From positions 3,720,001-3,784,000 of the forward strand of contig CM044309.1 in NCBI GenBank assembly GCA_024291935.2: 64,000 nucleotides of DNA, in the 5' to 3' direction. Both the position numbers and the translations under genes were made by a program. Positions 11,393-22,930 of the stretch are shown in pieces. Position 1 is the first letter of the stretch, and every line of letters starts with the position of its first letter. Source of the stretch: Okapia johnstoni (Eukaryota > Chordata > Mammalia > Artiodactyla > Giraffidae). The notes beneath the pieces are model-generated. The model was not told where the DNA came from. It saw only the letters and a list, made by a program, of their open reading frames with translations, and did not search any database.

Positions 11393-12495
11393 TTCAGACG
11401 CCAAGTCCTGTCTGAATCTTTGTGACCCCACGGAAGGCAGTACTCCATGCCTCCCTGTCCCTCACCATCTCCTGGAGTTTGCCCAAGTTCATCAAACTCC
11501 AATACTTTGGCCCCCTGATGAGAAGAACTGACTCATTGGAAAAGACCCTGATGCTGGGAAAGATTGAGGGCAGTAGGAGAAAGGGGACAACAGAGGATTG
11601 GATGGCATCACTGACTTGATGGACATGAGTTTGCGCAAATTCTGAGAGTTGGTGGTGGACAGGGAGGCCTGGCATGCTGCAGTCCATGGGGTCGCAAAGA
11701 GTTGGACACGACTGAGCGACTAAACTGACTGATGTCCATTGAATCAGTGAATGCAATCCAGCCATCTCATCCTTTGTTGCCCTCTTCTCCTTCTGCCCTC
11801 AGTCTTTCCCAGCATCAGGGTCTTTTCCAGGGAGTTAGTTCTTTGCATCAGGTGTCCAAAGTACTAGAGCTTCAGGTTCAGCATCAGTCCTTCCAATGAG
11901 TATTCAGGGTTGATTTCCTTTAGGATTGACTGGTTTGATCTCCTTGCTGTCCAAGGGACTCTCAAGAGTCTTCTCCAACACCACAATTCGAAGCATCAAT
12001 TCTTCGATGCTCTGCATTCTTTATATTCCGACTACTGGAAAGACCATAGCTTTGACTGAATTTCTCACCAAAGCAATGTCTTTACTTTTTAATATTATAT
12101 TCTTTAGGATTCTCATAGCTTTTCTTCCAAGAAACAATCATCTTCTAATTTCATGGCTGCAGTCACCATCTGCAGTGATTTTGGAGTCCAAGAAGAGGAA
12201 ATCTGTCACTGCTTCCACCTTTTCACCTTCTATTTGCCATGAAGTGATGGGACTGGATGCCATGATCTTTGCTTTTATTAATATGAGTTTTAAGCCAGCT
12301 TTTTCATTCTCCTCTTTTACCCTCATCAAGAGGCTCTTTAGTTCCTCTTTGCTTTCTGCCATTAAAGTGGTATCATCTGCATATCTGAGGTTGATGACAT
12401 TTCACCCTGCAAACTTGATTCTATCTTGGAACTCATCCAGCCTGGCATTTCACAAGATGTGCTCTGCCTATAAGTTAAATAAACAGCCTTGTTGT
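11393..12495 (-). mobile_element. BovB LINE 3' part, antisense, interrupted
   Basis: The minus strand carries BovB reverse transcriptase C-terminal sequence, for example MAESKEELKSLLMRVKEENE and KAGLKLILIKAKIMASSPIT. It ends in the BovB tail at 11393. Frameshifts break it into several small frames, and the 222-residue plus-strand frame at 11926-12594 is only its shadow. A sense-oriented BovB tail is embedded at about 11510-11741, splitting the copy. Confidence 0.9.
11510..11741 (+). mobile_element. BovB tail (ART2-like) nested inside antisense BovB
   Basis: Reads aaactccaatactttggccc through gacacgactgagcgactaaa, the last ~230 bp of BovB in sense. It sits inside the antisense copy at the point corresponding to caaactcatgtccattgag. 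No clear target-site duplication is seen. It may be a nested insertion or a foldback rearrangement. Confidence 0.85.
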
Positions 12496-12499
12496 TTTT

Positions 12500-14450
12500 A
12501 TGACATAAAAATTGTAAATGGGATAAACGTGAGTACAGATATTCAGTTTCATATTTCAAAGATGAGCACTAATAATTATTATTTAAATTTTTAATGGAAA
12601 AAATATTGATAAAACTTTAATGTGCATCTCTTCTTAATGTAAATTAGGGAGCAAAATTCCTCCTTTGATAAATGTGCTACAGTAAATATGAATAAAAATT
12701 TAAATATTACAAACATAAATTCAAGCCAAAGATTCCAGTGGAAAAATTTGTCACAGAAAGTTGTAACACAAGGAAATATTTGTTTATGGAAGAAGGTTAG
12801 GGAATTATGAAAGGAAGTTTAATGAAATTTCAGATCTTAGACCTTCAACTGCGTGGTGATACGAGAGGAGCTTTCTTTCATATGCACCAGTGAAATATTG
12901 GTAAAATAATGTCATTAGGAAAAATGAAAAATAAACGAGTCTAGAGTGAGACATGAAGGCTCATCCCAGAGTCTGAGTCTGTTAATTCAGGTAGCTCAAT
13001 AGATGCAGTATTTTCCAAAGCTATCTAGGCAGTTCTGGTACCAGCCAGGCTTGGAACCAGCATCCACATCGTGGTTGCAGCCTCCCTCATCCTGTCCTTA
13101 CAAACCTTTACAGGTTGTTCGTGCAGACATTTAAGCTCGGTGGAATCTCTTCAGAAAATCTGTGAAACACAGCTTCCCATGGGTCTTCTCCTGTCTTGGA
13201 TGTGTATGGCAGAGGTGGACACACTGATCTAGAATTGTCCATCAGAGACCAGGATAGATGTAAAGAGACCAGAAGATGCGCCTTGGAGGTCACCATGGTT
13301 CACAGGGAGCACACCACCTGTGCTCAGGGGCATAAAGCTCATTCTAATGGTACCCTAGACCTAAGGTTGGGATATTTAATAGATATTTTGTTATATGAAA
13401 AGGAAATGCTTTATATTTAAAATCATAAATATAATTAAATAAATATAGTTTACATGTGACATGCATTACATATGTAAATTGATTAAAATATATCACATAG
13501 AATACATTTTATTATAAATATAATAAATTTAAATAATAGATTCAAAATTCAAGTATTTTCCTACCTCACTCACCTTTCAATAGTAAAAAAGAAAAATCAA
13601 CTGTTTTTAAAACAAAGCTTAGCTTGACTGCTAAAAAGTCCTAGATGGCTGATAGTCTGTTCATCCTCAAAACATTACATTTTAGAATGATTTAGAAAAC
13701 TCTTCTGGAAATATTTTCTTGTCTGTGGCATCAGTTAGATTCTGATTTTGGAAATCAACTGGGAGAGAACAGACGTCAAGTTTGCATTCAGAAAAATGAG
13801 TAAGAACCCGGTGATGGTCTCAATTAAGAATCTAAGATATAAATCTTAGTTTAAAATGTCTTGCATTAGAAAAGTTTTACAGCTTTTTAATGAAGAGAGA
13901 TGAGGGGAAAGGAAATTCCTGTTCCCTTGACATTTGAGATTCATAGCGTAAAAGGACATGTCAAGACAATGCATGAATTCCCTTCAAGAGCAAGTGGCTG
14001 TGTCGACAGTTTGCAGACACTGAGCCACTTAAAAGTATACTCGAGGCACTAAGTGAAATTTTCCATGTGAATTATTTCTTCTTATCTCTTTAGCATGAAG
14101 TTAACCTTTTTCAAAGAAAACTTTTAATATGAGTGAGTTGTATTTTGGAATTGAAATTTTGAATCATACCAATTTTTTGGTTGATGAATTTCCATATAAG
14201 TAGCTTTATTATGAGGATGGTTATTTACTGCATGGGTAAATATTTTTTCAGGCTTTTTTCATTGTATTAGAATAATTTAAATAACTCAGAAGAATTTAAA
14301 TTTTTTTATTAATATAGCTCAGAATGCATTGTTTCTCAGGCTTGGCTAAGAGAGATTCAAAAACACATTAAGGATAAAATTATCAAAATTATTATATTTA
14401 TCTGTTAAAGCACTGGCTTTAAGAGTAAGTCAATCATGCCCCAGCCAAGC
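12500..14450. other. RALYL: AT-rich intron, no gene seen
   Basis: No repeat of the ruminant families recognised. Opposing small frames near 13108-13420 overlap and look random. Confidence 0.5.
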
Positions 14451-14455
14451 CTGAA

Positions 14456-14501
14456 GTCCCTGCACCCCTGAGAGGTCCCTGCACCCCTGAGAGGTCCCTG
14501 A
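14456..14501 (+). repeat. 19-bp tandem duplication (about 2.4 copies)
   Basis: The unit gtccctgcacccctgagag occurs at 14456-14474 and 14475-14493, followed by gtccctga. An 18-bp-spaced repeat of aagctctggact follows at 14552-14563 and 14570-14581. Confidence 0.9.
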
Positions 14502-14874
14502 CCCATTCTACTAAGTCCAACTGAGAAGGAGCTTACACTCTCAAAAGAGCAAAGCTCTGGACTGAACTGAAGCTCTGGACTCTGCAGCTAAAAGTATTCC
14601 TCATATAACTGCCAACACCTACATTTTGTCAAATAATTTTCCTTGGGAAATATTTTCCCCTTTTCTCTCCAGTCTTGGAACTGAGTTTGGAGCTTCAGTG
14701 TACTTCTGCTGGTGTTATAAAGATGTTATTACACTTTGACATTCTTATTAGATCAAAGATTTACATTAGTTTACTTCTATACACATTTTGTTTGAAACTT
14801 TGTGTTTACTGACGCTTTCCATTATTACACCATAGCTGCCTGTTTTAAGAGACTAAATTCTGCCATTAATTTCC

Positions 14875-15060
14875 TTGATTTGAACTCCATTCCGTCATTT
14901 CCCAGCTGGGTGCCTGGGGCAGTTTAAGCCCTCTGAAGCTTCATTTTGTCCCTTGAGGTAATAACTAACTCTTAGGGATGTTGTGAGTGAGATAATATTG
15001 CAAAGTGCTTAGAACTGTATCCGACATATAGTAAACAGAAGATAGATATCATTTGTCATC
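14875..15060 (+). repeat. MIR-type SINE remnant
   Basis: Contains ctgaagcttcattttgtccc, gggatgttgtgagtgagata and gcaaagtgcttagaactgta, matching the 3' half of MIR. Confidence 0.7.
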
Positions 15061-15830
15061 AACACTTTGTGCAACAGCTAAGTTATATTATAAATCTTTC
15101 CTAAAGAAGCGAGTTCTTCTGAATGACAGAAATTCCAGCTCATTAAATCCAAAGGCCTGAATATTCTAGAACAGCGGGAATGGAATTGAATTCTTGGAAA
15201 AGAAGCTCAGAAGAGAGTGAAATCAGCACAATCGTCAACACGGACTTGACCTTGGAGATCTTTGAGGAAGACAGACAAGAAAAAAAATAGCATGAAGACA
15301 GGACACAATTTTGGAAAGTGCTTACATTTATATAAAATAATAATCACACTATTTAAAACTTCAATAAGAGCATGAAAATAGGGGAGCGATGCCGCCTTAG
15401 GGATAATTATAAAAGAGCTTCAAAAAGTAAACAAGAGAAGTATATGACTACTGTAAAATGATTGGTGTTGACCAATCACTTAGGAATTAAAATGTTGTTT
15501 GATCTAGGAATTGAGACATAAAAGAAATTGGCCAAATTGTCCGGGAAATTTTTAAAACAAAAAGTAGAATGAGTCTCTTCTCCATGTGAACTAAGAATTC
15601 AATAGAGAAGTATTAAGAATAGCGTCCCCGGAAAAAGGAATTGGAAGGAAAAATTGGCAGCAGAGAGAATTGAGTGCACCAAGCACATCAGGTACCCAGT
15701 CTAGCAAACTTGAAGGTTCGTGAAAAGATAGGAGAGATTAAGATTGATGGGTTAAATTAGTGGTTGTTTACAGAGAAATTATACTGATGCGAGGAACTTT
15801 CTTTACCTTCTGTGGATTTAGTAGAGTCAT
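15060..15830. other. RALYL: Intron, no gene or repeat recognised
   Basis: A-rich sequence without open frames of note. Confidence 0.45.
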
Positions 15831-15841
15831 TGAATTATTGT

Positions 15842-16040
15842 GGGCTTCTCTGGTGGCTCAGCTGGTAAAAAATCTGTCTGCAATGCAGAAGACCTGGCTT
15901 TGATCCTTGAGTTGGCATGTTTCCCTGGAGAAGGGAAAGGCTAACCACTGCAGTATTCTGACCTGGAGAATTCCATGGACTATTCCATGGGGTTGCCAAG
16001 AGTCGGACACGAATGAGAGACTTTCACCTTCACTTTTCAC
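15842..16040 (+). mobile_element. Bov-tA SINE with target-site duplication
   Basis: tRNA-like head (cttctctggtggctcagctg, gtctgcaatgcagaagacct) and BovB-derived tail (agagtcggacacgaatgaga). The flanking repeats tgaattattgt (15831-15841) and tgaactattgt (16043-16053) differ at one base. Confidence 0.92.
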
Positions 16041-16208
16041 TTTGAACTATTGTATGTGTATTTGTTTGTCTGTTTTTCTTTTAACTGAAGAATGTTCTCC
16101 AAAGTGAGGTTGTTAACAGAGCCACTTAGAACACTGTTGCAGTAGCTCAGGCAGGACTTGAAAAGAATCAGAACTTGAGCAGAATGACATCACTTTCACC
16201 TGCTAGGA

Positions 16209-16735
16209 TTCAGTTCAGTTCAGTCCGGCGCTCAGTCATATCTAACTCTTTGCGACCCCATGGACTGCAGCACTCCAGGCTTCCCTGTCCTTCACCAACT
16301 CCCGGAGTTTACTCAAACTCATGTCCATTGAGTTGGTGATGCCGTCCAACCATCTCATCCTCTGTCGTCCCCTTCTCCTCTCGCCTTCAATCTTTCCCAG
16401 CATCAGGGTCTTTTCCAATGAGTCAGCTCTTTGCATCAGGTGGCCAAAGTATTGGAGTTTCAGCTTCAGCTTCAGCATCAGTCCTTCCAATGAATATTCA
16501 GGACTGATTTCCTTTAGGATGGACTGGTTGGATATCCTTGCAGTCCAAGGGACTCTCAAGTTTCTTCTCCAACACCACAGTTCCTCTGTCCATGGGATTC
16601 TCCAGGCAAGAATACTAAAGTGGGTTGCCATTTCCTCCTCCAAGGGATCTTCCCAACCCAGGGATCGAACCCACATCTCTAATGTCTCCTAATTGACAGG
16701 TGGGTTCTTTACCACCAGGGCCACATGGGAAGCCC
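16209..16735 (-). mobile_element. Composite: BovB tail fused to a Bov-tA head, antisense
   Basis: 16209-16583 is antisense BovB 3' sequence (protein-level [20 protein letters not shown]). 16584-16735 is antisense Bov-tA including its tRNA-like head, ending ccacatgggaagccc. The join at 16583/16584 fuses them so that a 144-residue minus-strand frame reads across both; that frame is an accident of the fusion, not a host gene. Confidence 0.85.
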
Positions 16736-16739
16736 TTCA

Positions 16740-19540
16740 TAATGTATACATAATTTCAAAACATCATGTTGTATACCTTAAATGTATGCAATTTTCATTT
16801 GTTAAAAACAATCAAATCACAAAGAAAAAAATGGAAAAGAAATGCCTGATGAAATGTTGTTTTCTTTAATAGTATCAAAATCAGTGAGTGATTGGCTGAT
16901 GTCTTAGGGAAGTTCAACTGAATTTGGTGGGATCGTGGTGACAGAATGACAGGCTAAAATCTAGGTGTGACATTGAGACTAAAGAAGAGTTAACAAGAAA
17001 CTGCCTCGAAGCTTTAAATACACCCATCAGACATCATGGGATCACTCATGGCCAATTCAAAACCTATCTTTTGATGGTGTGGATCCAATTTTCTCTAGGT
17101 CTCCAGGGAAAAAGGGATAAGGGGATAAAGTCAATTTTCTTCTTCTAAAAATCTATTTTTTAAATTTTTTTTAGACGCTGTGCTACCACAAAATTAATGA
17201 TTCTTTTAGCAACTGCACTTGTTTCATTTTTTCCAAGGTCCTCCAGGCTACTTCTCTGGAGAGTACACAAAGTTTCCACAGTGCTATTTTTGTAATCTAA
17301 AGCAGTTGTGCTTTCAGGCCTAATGCTGCAACTGTAATTTTAATTTATCAACCTGCCACTCAGTAAAATGCTGTAAAAACATCTGAACGCTTAAACCCAT
17401 CATTTATTTCTGCACTTGTCAATGACACTCTTCTGTACTTGTCAAAATCATTTAAAGTGCACTATGATAGCATATACAATATCACCAATAAATTGGATAA
17501 TCAATCATGTATGTATATATTTTGACAGTGGTGTCTTGAATGCATAGGTTCCAGGACACCCTTTTAAGAAGCAATCATTATGCTTCAATACTAAAATACA
17601 GTACAGTCATCAAAGAGTCTTCCTCAATTCTTACAATTTAAAAAATGTCTTAGGAAACAGAGAGGCTGATTGGGACTGAAACAGCTTTTACTGCTTTAGT
17701 GAAATGTGCTCCTTGGGGAAAAGGAAGTAATTGCAGATTATAGCAGGCAGGAATATAGTGTTATTTGGAGGGAAGAAAATACATAGGATCATTAAATAGA
17801 TTTATTTAAGTTCTGCTTATAAAGAAAGCAGTGGTGCAGGACTTTATAGCTGATGATATTTTGAAAGAGTTCTATCAGCACTTTCACTACTATCTAATTT
17901 GTTCATATAATAAAATGTCACATTAAGCCAAATGTCACAATTCATATCAATTTTATTTTGAAATTGTTGTCATTATATATCACAGGGAGCATCCCTCCAA
18001 AATTTGGATGAGATCTTTGAACATAATTGTCATTTAAAATTAATTTATCATTTGAGATAAATACATGTAGAAACAAAAAGCACCTGTTCAGTCATTAAGT
18101 CCATTCAACCCAACAACAAATCTGGTATGATACAGGCTATAAGACTGTTTAACATAAATGTTGCTAAAAGTGTAAAAATAATATGGACCAATCTAACTGT
18201 ACCATCTAAACTCTCAGCCATTACAATTTTCACCTTTTAATTATTTTTAAAAGGCGAGACTAATGAGACTACAAAATCTGTGGAGGATTTAAAATCATGT
18301 CTTTATCACACAATTCTAACTTATCCAAGCAAATTTATAGACATCAAATACCTATATATGAGAAAATAAATTGCTAAACTTGGCATACATAAAATTCCAC
18401 AATGAGGAGAACTAATCTTGAGCGATATTATGGAATCAAATCAAAACAATTAAGGCTTTGACAGGTATGTTAACTAACACAACTACCACTGTTTCCATAT
18501 TGCCACTAATACTGTTTTTGAGGAATTAGTTTTTAAAATGTGAATCCACATTGGAAAGGGTAAGCATATAATCTGATTGATGATAGATATGTTTACTGAA
18601 TGTATTTATGAATAAAATAGAAATGGTGGCTCAGATGTTTAGATGTCAGTGTAGAAATACTGCATGAAGAGAGTGCTATTCATCCAATTTGGAATAAAAT
18701 CTTAGTCTCATGTGCTATTGAATCTGTCCTGAACACACTCACTCACTGGAAATAAGTACGCAAAATAAAGTGCTTGCTTTCATTCATCTGAAATCAACCC
18801 AGCTCAAAGGAAAGAAAATTGGTTAAGCTTATTTGAAGAGAATAAATTCTTGCTTTTTTTTAAGCTCCATAAAATATACCTAAAGCTGGCTTCCTAGTTG
18901 AATCATACTTGATTATCTAAACAATTCCCTAGCAGTAAATACTCTTAATAGAGGGCTCAAGATATAGATTAGCCTTTATTTTTTGTTGCTCATTGAATCG
19001 TTACTAATTCTCATGTAGATAAAATAGATACTATAGATACTACAATTCTTTCAATACAAGAAAACAGACAGAAAGATGATAAAATGTCCATAAAGACACA
19101 CAGCATATCGGTGCCACTGAAATGGACTCCAGCTTAGGCTTTTTGTTTACAGAGCTGCCAGTTTCATGCATACTGACACTTCATGCTCTCTTCTGAGTTT
19201 CATATTCATTTGAATCATCATGAAGGCCTAAATAATACCCTTAATTATTCAGAAAAATACATAAAAAGTTATTTATTGCTTTCAGAGGTATTACAAATCC
19301 CAGATTTGCATTATAAAAGCGCTGGCAAAAATTTCAAAGCCTCACTTTCCAATTAAATTCTGTTCATCCAGCCAAGAATGACTGATCTTTATTTCTTCAA
19401 TCTCAAAGTTGTGACCTTTTAAACATTTTTAATGACGTTTTCAAAATACAAAATACTTTTTGATTCAAAATATTTCCTGCTTAACTCTGCAGAACAAATC
19501 AGTTATCACAGCATAACCAATAGTGGCCAAATATTATTAT
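16740..19540. other. RALYL: AT-rich intron, 2.8 kb, repeat-poor
   Basis: No ruminant repeat, MIR, L2 or plausible open frame recognised. This is one of the longest repeat-free stretches in the window. Confidence 0.55.
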
Positions 19541-21325
19541 AAGAGATAAGAAAGCCTTCCTCAGAGATCAATGCAAAGAAATAGAAGAAGACAATAGAAT
19601 GGGAAAGACTAGCGATATCTTCAAGAAAATTAGAGATACCAAGGGAACTTTTCATACAAAACTGGGCAAAATAAAGGAAAGAAATGGTATGGACCTAATA
19701 GAAGCAGAAGATATTAAGAAGAGGTGGCAAGAATACACAGAAGAACTATACAAAAAAGATCATCAATGACCCAGATAATCACGATGGTGTGATCACTCAC
19801 CTAGAGCCAGACATCCTGGAATGTGAAGTCAAGTGGGCCTTTGGAAGCATCACTACAAACAAAGCTAGTGGAGGTGATGGAATTCCAGTTGAGCTATTTC
19901 AGATCCAAAGAGATGATGCTATGAAAGTGCTACACTCAATAGGCCAGCAAATTTGGAAAACTCAGAAGAGGCCACAGGACTGGAAAAGGTCAGTTTTCAT
20001 TCCAATCCAAAAGAAAGGCAATACCAAAGAATGCTCAGACTACCGCACAATTGCACTCATCTCACACACTAGCAAAGTAATGTTCAAAATTCTCCAAGCC
20101 AGGCTTCAGCAATATGTGAACCGTGAACTTCCAGATGTTCAAGCTGGATTTAGCAAAGGCAGAGGAACCAGAGATCAAACTGCCAACATCTGCTGAATCA
20201 TCAAAAAAGCAAGAGCGTTCCAGAAAAACATCTACTTCTGCTTTATTGATTATACCAAAGCCTTTGACTGTGTGGATCACAACAAACTGTGGAAAATTCT
20301 GAAAGAGATGGGAATACCAGACCACCTGACTTGCCTCTTGAGAAATCTGTATGCAGATCAGGAAGCAACAGTTAGAACTGGACATAGAACAACAGACTGG
20401 TTCCAAATAGGAAAAGGAGTACATCAAGGCTGTATATTGTCACCCTGCTTATTTAACTTATATGCAGAGGACATCATGAGAAAGGCTGGGCTGGATGAAG
20501 CACAAGCTGGAATCAAGATTGCCAGGAGAAATATGAAAAACCTCAGAAATGCAGATGACACCATCCTTATGACAGAAAGTGAAGAAGAACTAAAGAGCCT
20601 CTTGATGAAAGTGAAAGAGGAGAGTGAAAAAGTTGGCTTAAAGCTCAGCATTCAGAAAACAAAGATCATGGCATCTGGTCCCATCACTTCATGGGAAATA
20701 GATGGGGAAACAGTGGAAACAGTGACAGACTTTATCTTTGGGGGGCTCCAAAATCACTGTGGATGGTGACCATAGCCATGAAATTAAAAGACGCTTACTC
20801 CTTGGAAGGAAAGTTATGACCAAACTAGACAGCATATTGAAAAGCAGAGACATTACTTTGCCAACAAAGGTCCGCCTAGTCAAGGCAATTGTTTTTCCCG
20901 TAGTCATGTATGGATGTGAGAGTTGGACTATAAAGAAAGCTGAGCACCGAAGAACTGATGCTTTTGGACTGTGGTGTTGGAGAAGACTCTTGAGTCCCTT
21001 GAACTGCAAGGAGATCCAACCAGTCCATCCTAAAGGAGATCCGTCCTGAACATTCATTGGAAGGACTGATGCTTAAGCTGAAAGTCCAATAGTTTGGCCA
21101 CCCGACATGAAGAACTGACTCATTTGAAAAGCTCTGCTGCTGGGAAAGATTGAGGGCAGGAGGAGAAGGGGATGACAGAGGATGAGATGGTTGGATGGTG
21201 TCACCGACTCAACAGACATGAGTTTGAGCAAGTTCCAGGAGTTGGTGATGGACAGAGAGGCCTGCTGTGCTGCAGTTCATGGGGTCGCAAAGTTTCGGAC
21301 ACAACTGAACGACTGAACTGCACTG
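19541..21325 (+). mobile_element. BovB LINE, 5'-truncated, nearly full reverse transcriptase domain
   Basis: The copy starts within the polyprotein (aagccttcctcagagatcaa) and runs to the BovB tail, so the endonuclease is missing. The reverse transcriptase is readable from about 19789: EVKWAFGSITTNKASGGDGI, then AFDCVDHNKLWKILKEMGIP, FQIGKGVHQGCILSPCLFNL, and on to VKAIVFPVVMYGCESWTIKK. Defects: TGA replaces a Trp codon at 20194-20196 with the frame continuing beyond it, a frameshift occurs at the G run near 20740, and a deletion/frameshift lies near 20990. The catalytic YADD reads NADD near 20550. It is a dead copy. Confidence 0.93.
20272..20769 (+). pseudogene. BovB reverse transcriptase core (palm), defective
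   Basis: 165-codon open segment of the element above, in the same frame as the 19789-20196 segment. It shows the family motifs QGCILSPCLFNLYAEDIM and LRNADDTILMTESEEELKSL. The active-site Tyr is Asn, and the frame is lost at a run of six G where the intact family reads GGSKITADGD. In living BovB this domain makes cDNA by target-primed reverse transcription. Confidence 0.9.
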
Positions 21326-21373
21326 TATTATTAGCAAAAAGCCTGGCATTTCTTGTACTTCTAAAGCTTATCA

Positions 21374-21392
21374 GGAAAAAAAAAAAAAAAAA
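21374..21392 (+). repeat. Poly(A) run
   Basis: About 18 consecutive A, some 50 bp after the BovB end. BovB itself does not end in poly(A), so the run is probably independent. Confidence 0.8.
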
Positions 21393-21399
21393 ACTCACT

Positions 21400-22930
21400 G
21401 AGCAGCTATATTTTGGCATGCTAACTAAGGTGTGATTTTAAAATGAAAAGCCAAGTCCCAAATATTTTATGTTTTTAAAAACCTTATTATTTCTTTTGTG
21501 TAGCTTTTACTAGGTCACATTTAAAACTCAATGTTTACAACCTGCAGACCATGTTCAACTTCAGAATGATATAATGGTGCCTATAGTTTGACTCAGTGGT
21601 GGACAACCTTTGACAATAACTTCTCTTTAGCTTCAGTAAAAAGCATATAAAAGATGGAATACTTTATGAGACATTTTTCTCAGAAATTGGCTAAATTATC
21701 ATAACATGCAGGAGGTATTTCAATGAAGTATATGTTATAGCCCAACTGGATATTAACAATTTTGGAAACCTTTTTTAAAAAGTGAGGGTCTCTAGAGAAG
21801 TTATTTTAAAACTGTGTTCCTTGACCACAGGCCCTTGATTATCCACATTAATCTCCATAGGCCCATGGCAGTCTAAGTTATCCAACTTTCTGTGTAAGGC
21901 CACCAAGTTCCAGATTAAGGGTCTGCTCAATAATTCAAAGTATCCTAATCCTAATTTTCACTAGTCATCAGGTTTTGGTTTGAAGCTCATGAGAAGGAAT
22001 TTTATAGCATCTCTGCCCTTTGTATAATGAACAGCCATTCAGTTCCAATATGTGCATCAATTCATTATTTGAAGGACACTGTAAGAGTGTGTGCAAAATA
22101 TTATGTGATAACAATGTCAGCTGCTGTTCTAAACCAGCTGCTACACAAGAATAGTTTCCTATTGTTGTGACTGAATATTGAGCTTTCCTTCCATGCAAAG
22201 ATCACACCAAATTACCATTGCTGGAGAATTTTGTAAAATGTTTAGACATTTATTTTTGACAATGACAAGTGAAGGATGATGACAAATTATTTAGATTTAA
22301 ATATCTAGTATGCTGAAAATATTCTGCAGTTCACAATATTGTTGAGCAGTGTTAATTGCTTAACATTTAAACTTTCAAAGAGAAAGTTAAAAACAAGAAG
22401 TGGATGTTATGATATCATTTCATTCTAATCAAGACTTCATTTCCAAGATTTTTATCCTTCGTTCTGAATATCAAATCAGTTATACTTGGATGAAATTTAT
22501 GCTGTGTAAAATTCTGTTAAAGCCATCTTGCCAGGTGCAAAGCAAGATAAAAAGGTAGCTAGACTAGTTTCTCACCATCATCTCAGTAAAACAATGCCAA
22601 TCAATGAATTGTTTTTGACCAGTTTATGGCTAATTAAGGTACAAAAGAAGAAGGGTAAGCATTTAGAAACTTTTATAGCATTTTTGATTCTGCTGTGACA
22701 TCTAATTGTATGATTTTGTATTTTCTGAAATATCAATTTGTGATGGATTGGTCACTTTAAAATTAAATACCTAATTCCTCAATACAATAAGTTAAGAAGC
22801 CTTAACTAAGACTAAGCCTTTGCTTCAAGGATGTTATTTAATAAAGAGGATAAAGCAAATGGGCTGATATATTTAATGTCATACGTTGCTTGGTAAGTCT
22901 AATCTAAAGAAGATAAAATAGAGTAAAACA
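21400..22930. other. RALYL: AT-rich intron, no gene seen
   Basis: No repeat recognised. A 76-residue minus frame at 21968-22198 has no family features. Confidence 0.5.

Noticed and set aside
11926..12594. 222-residue plus-strand open frame
   Set aside because: It is the antisense shadow of a BovB reverse transcriptase fragment; the protein-level match is on the minus strand.
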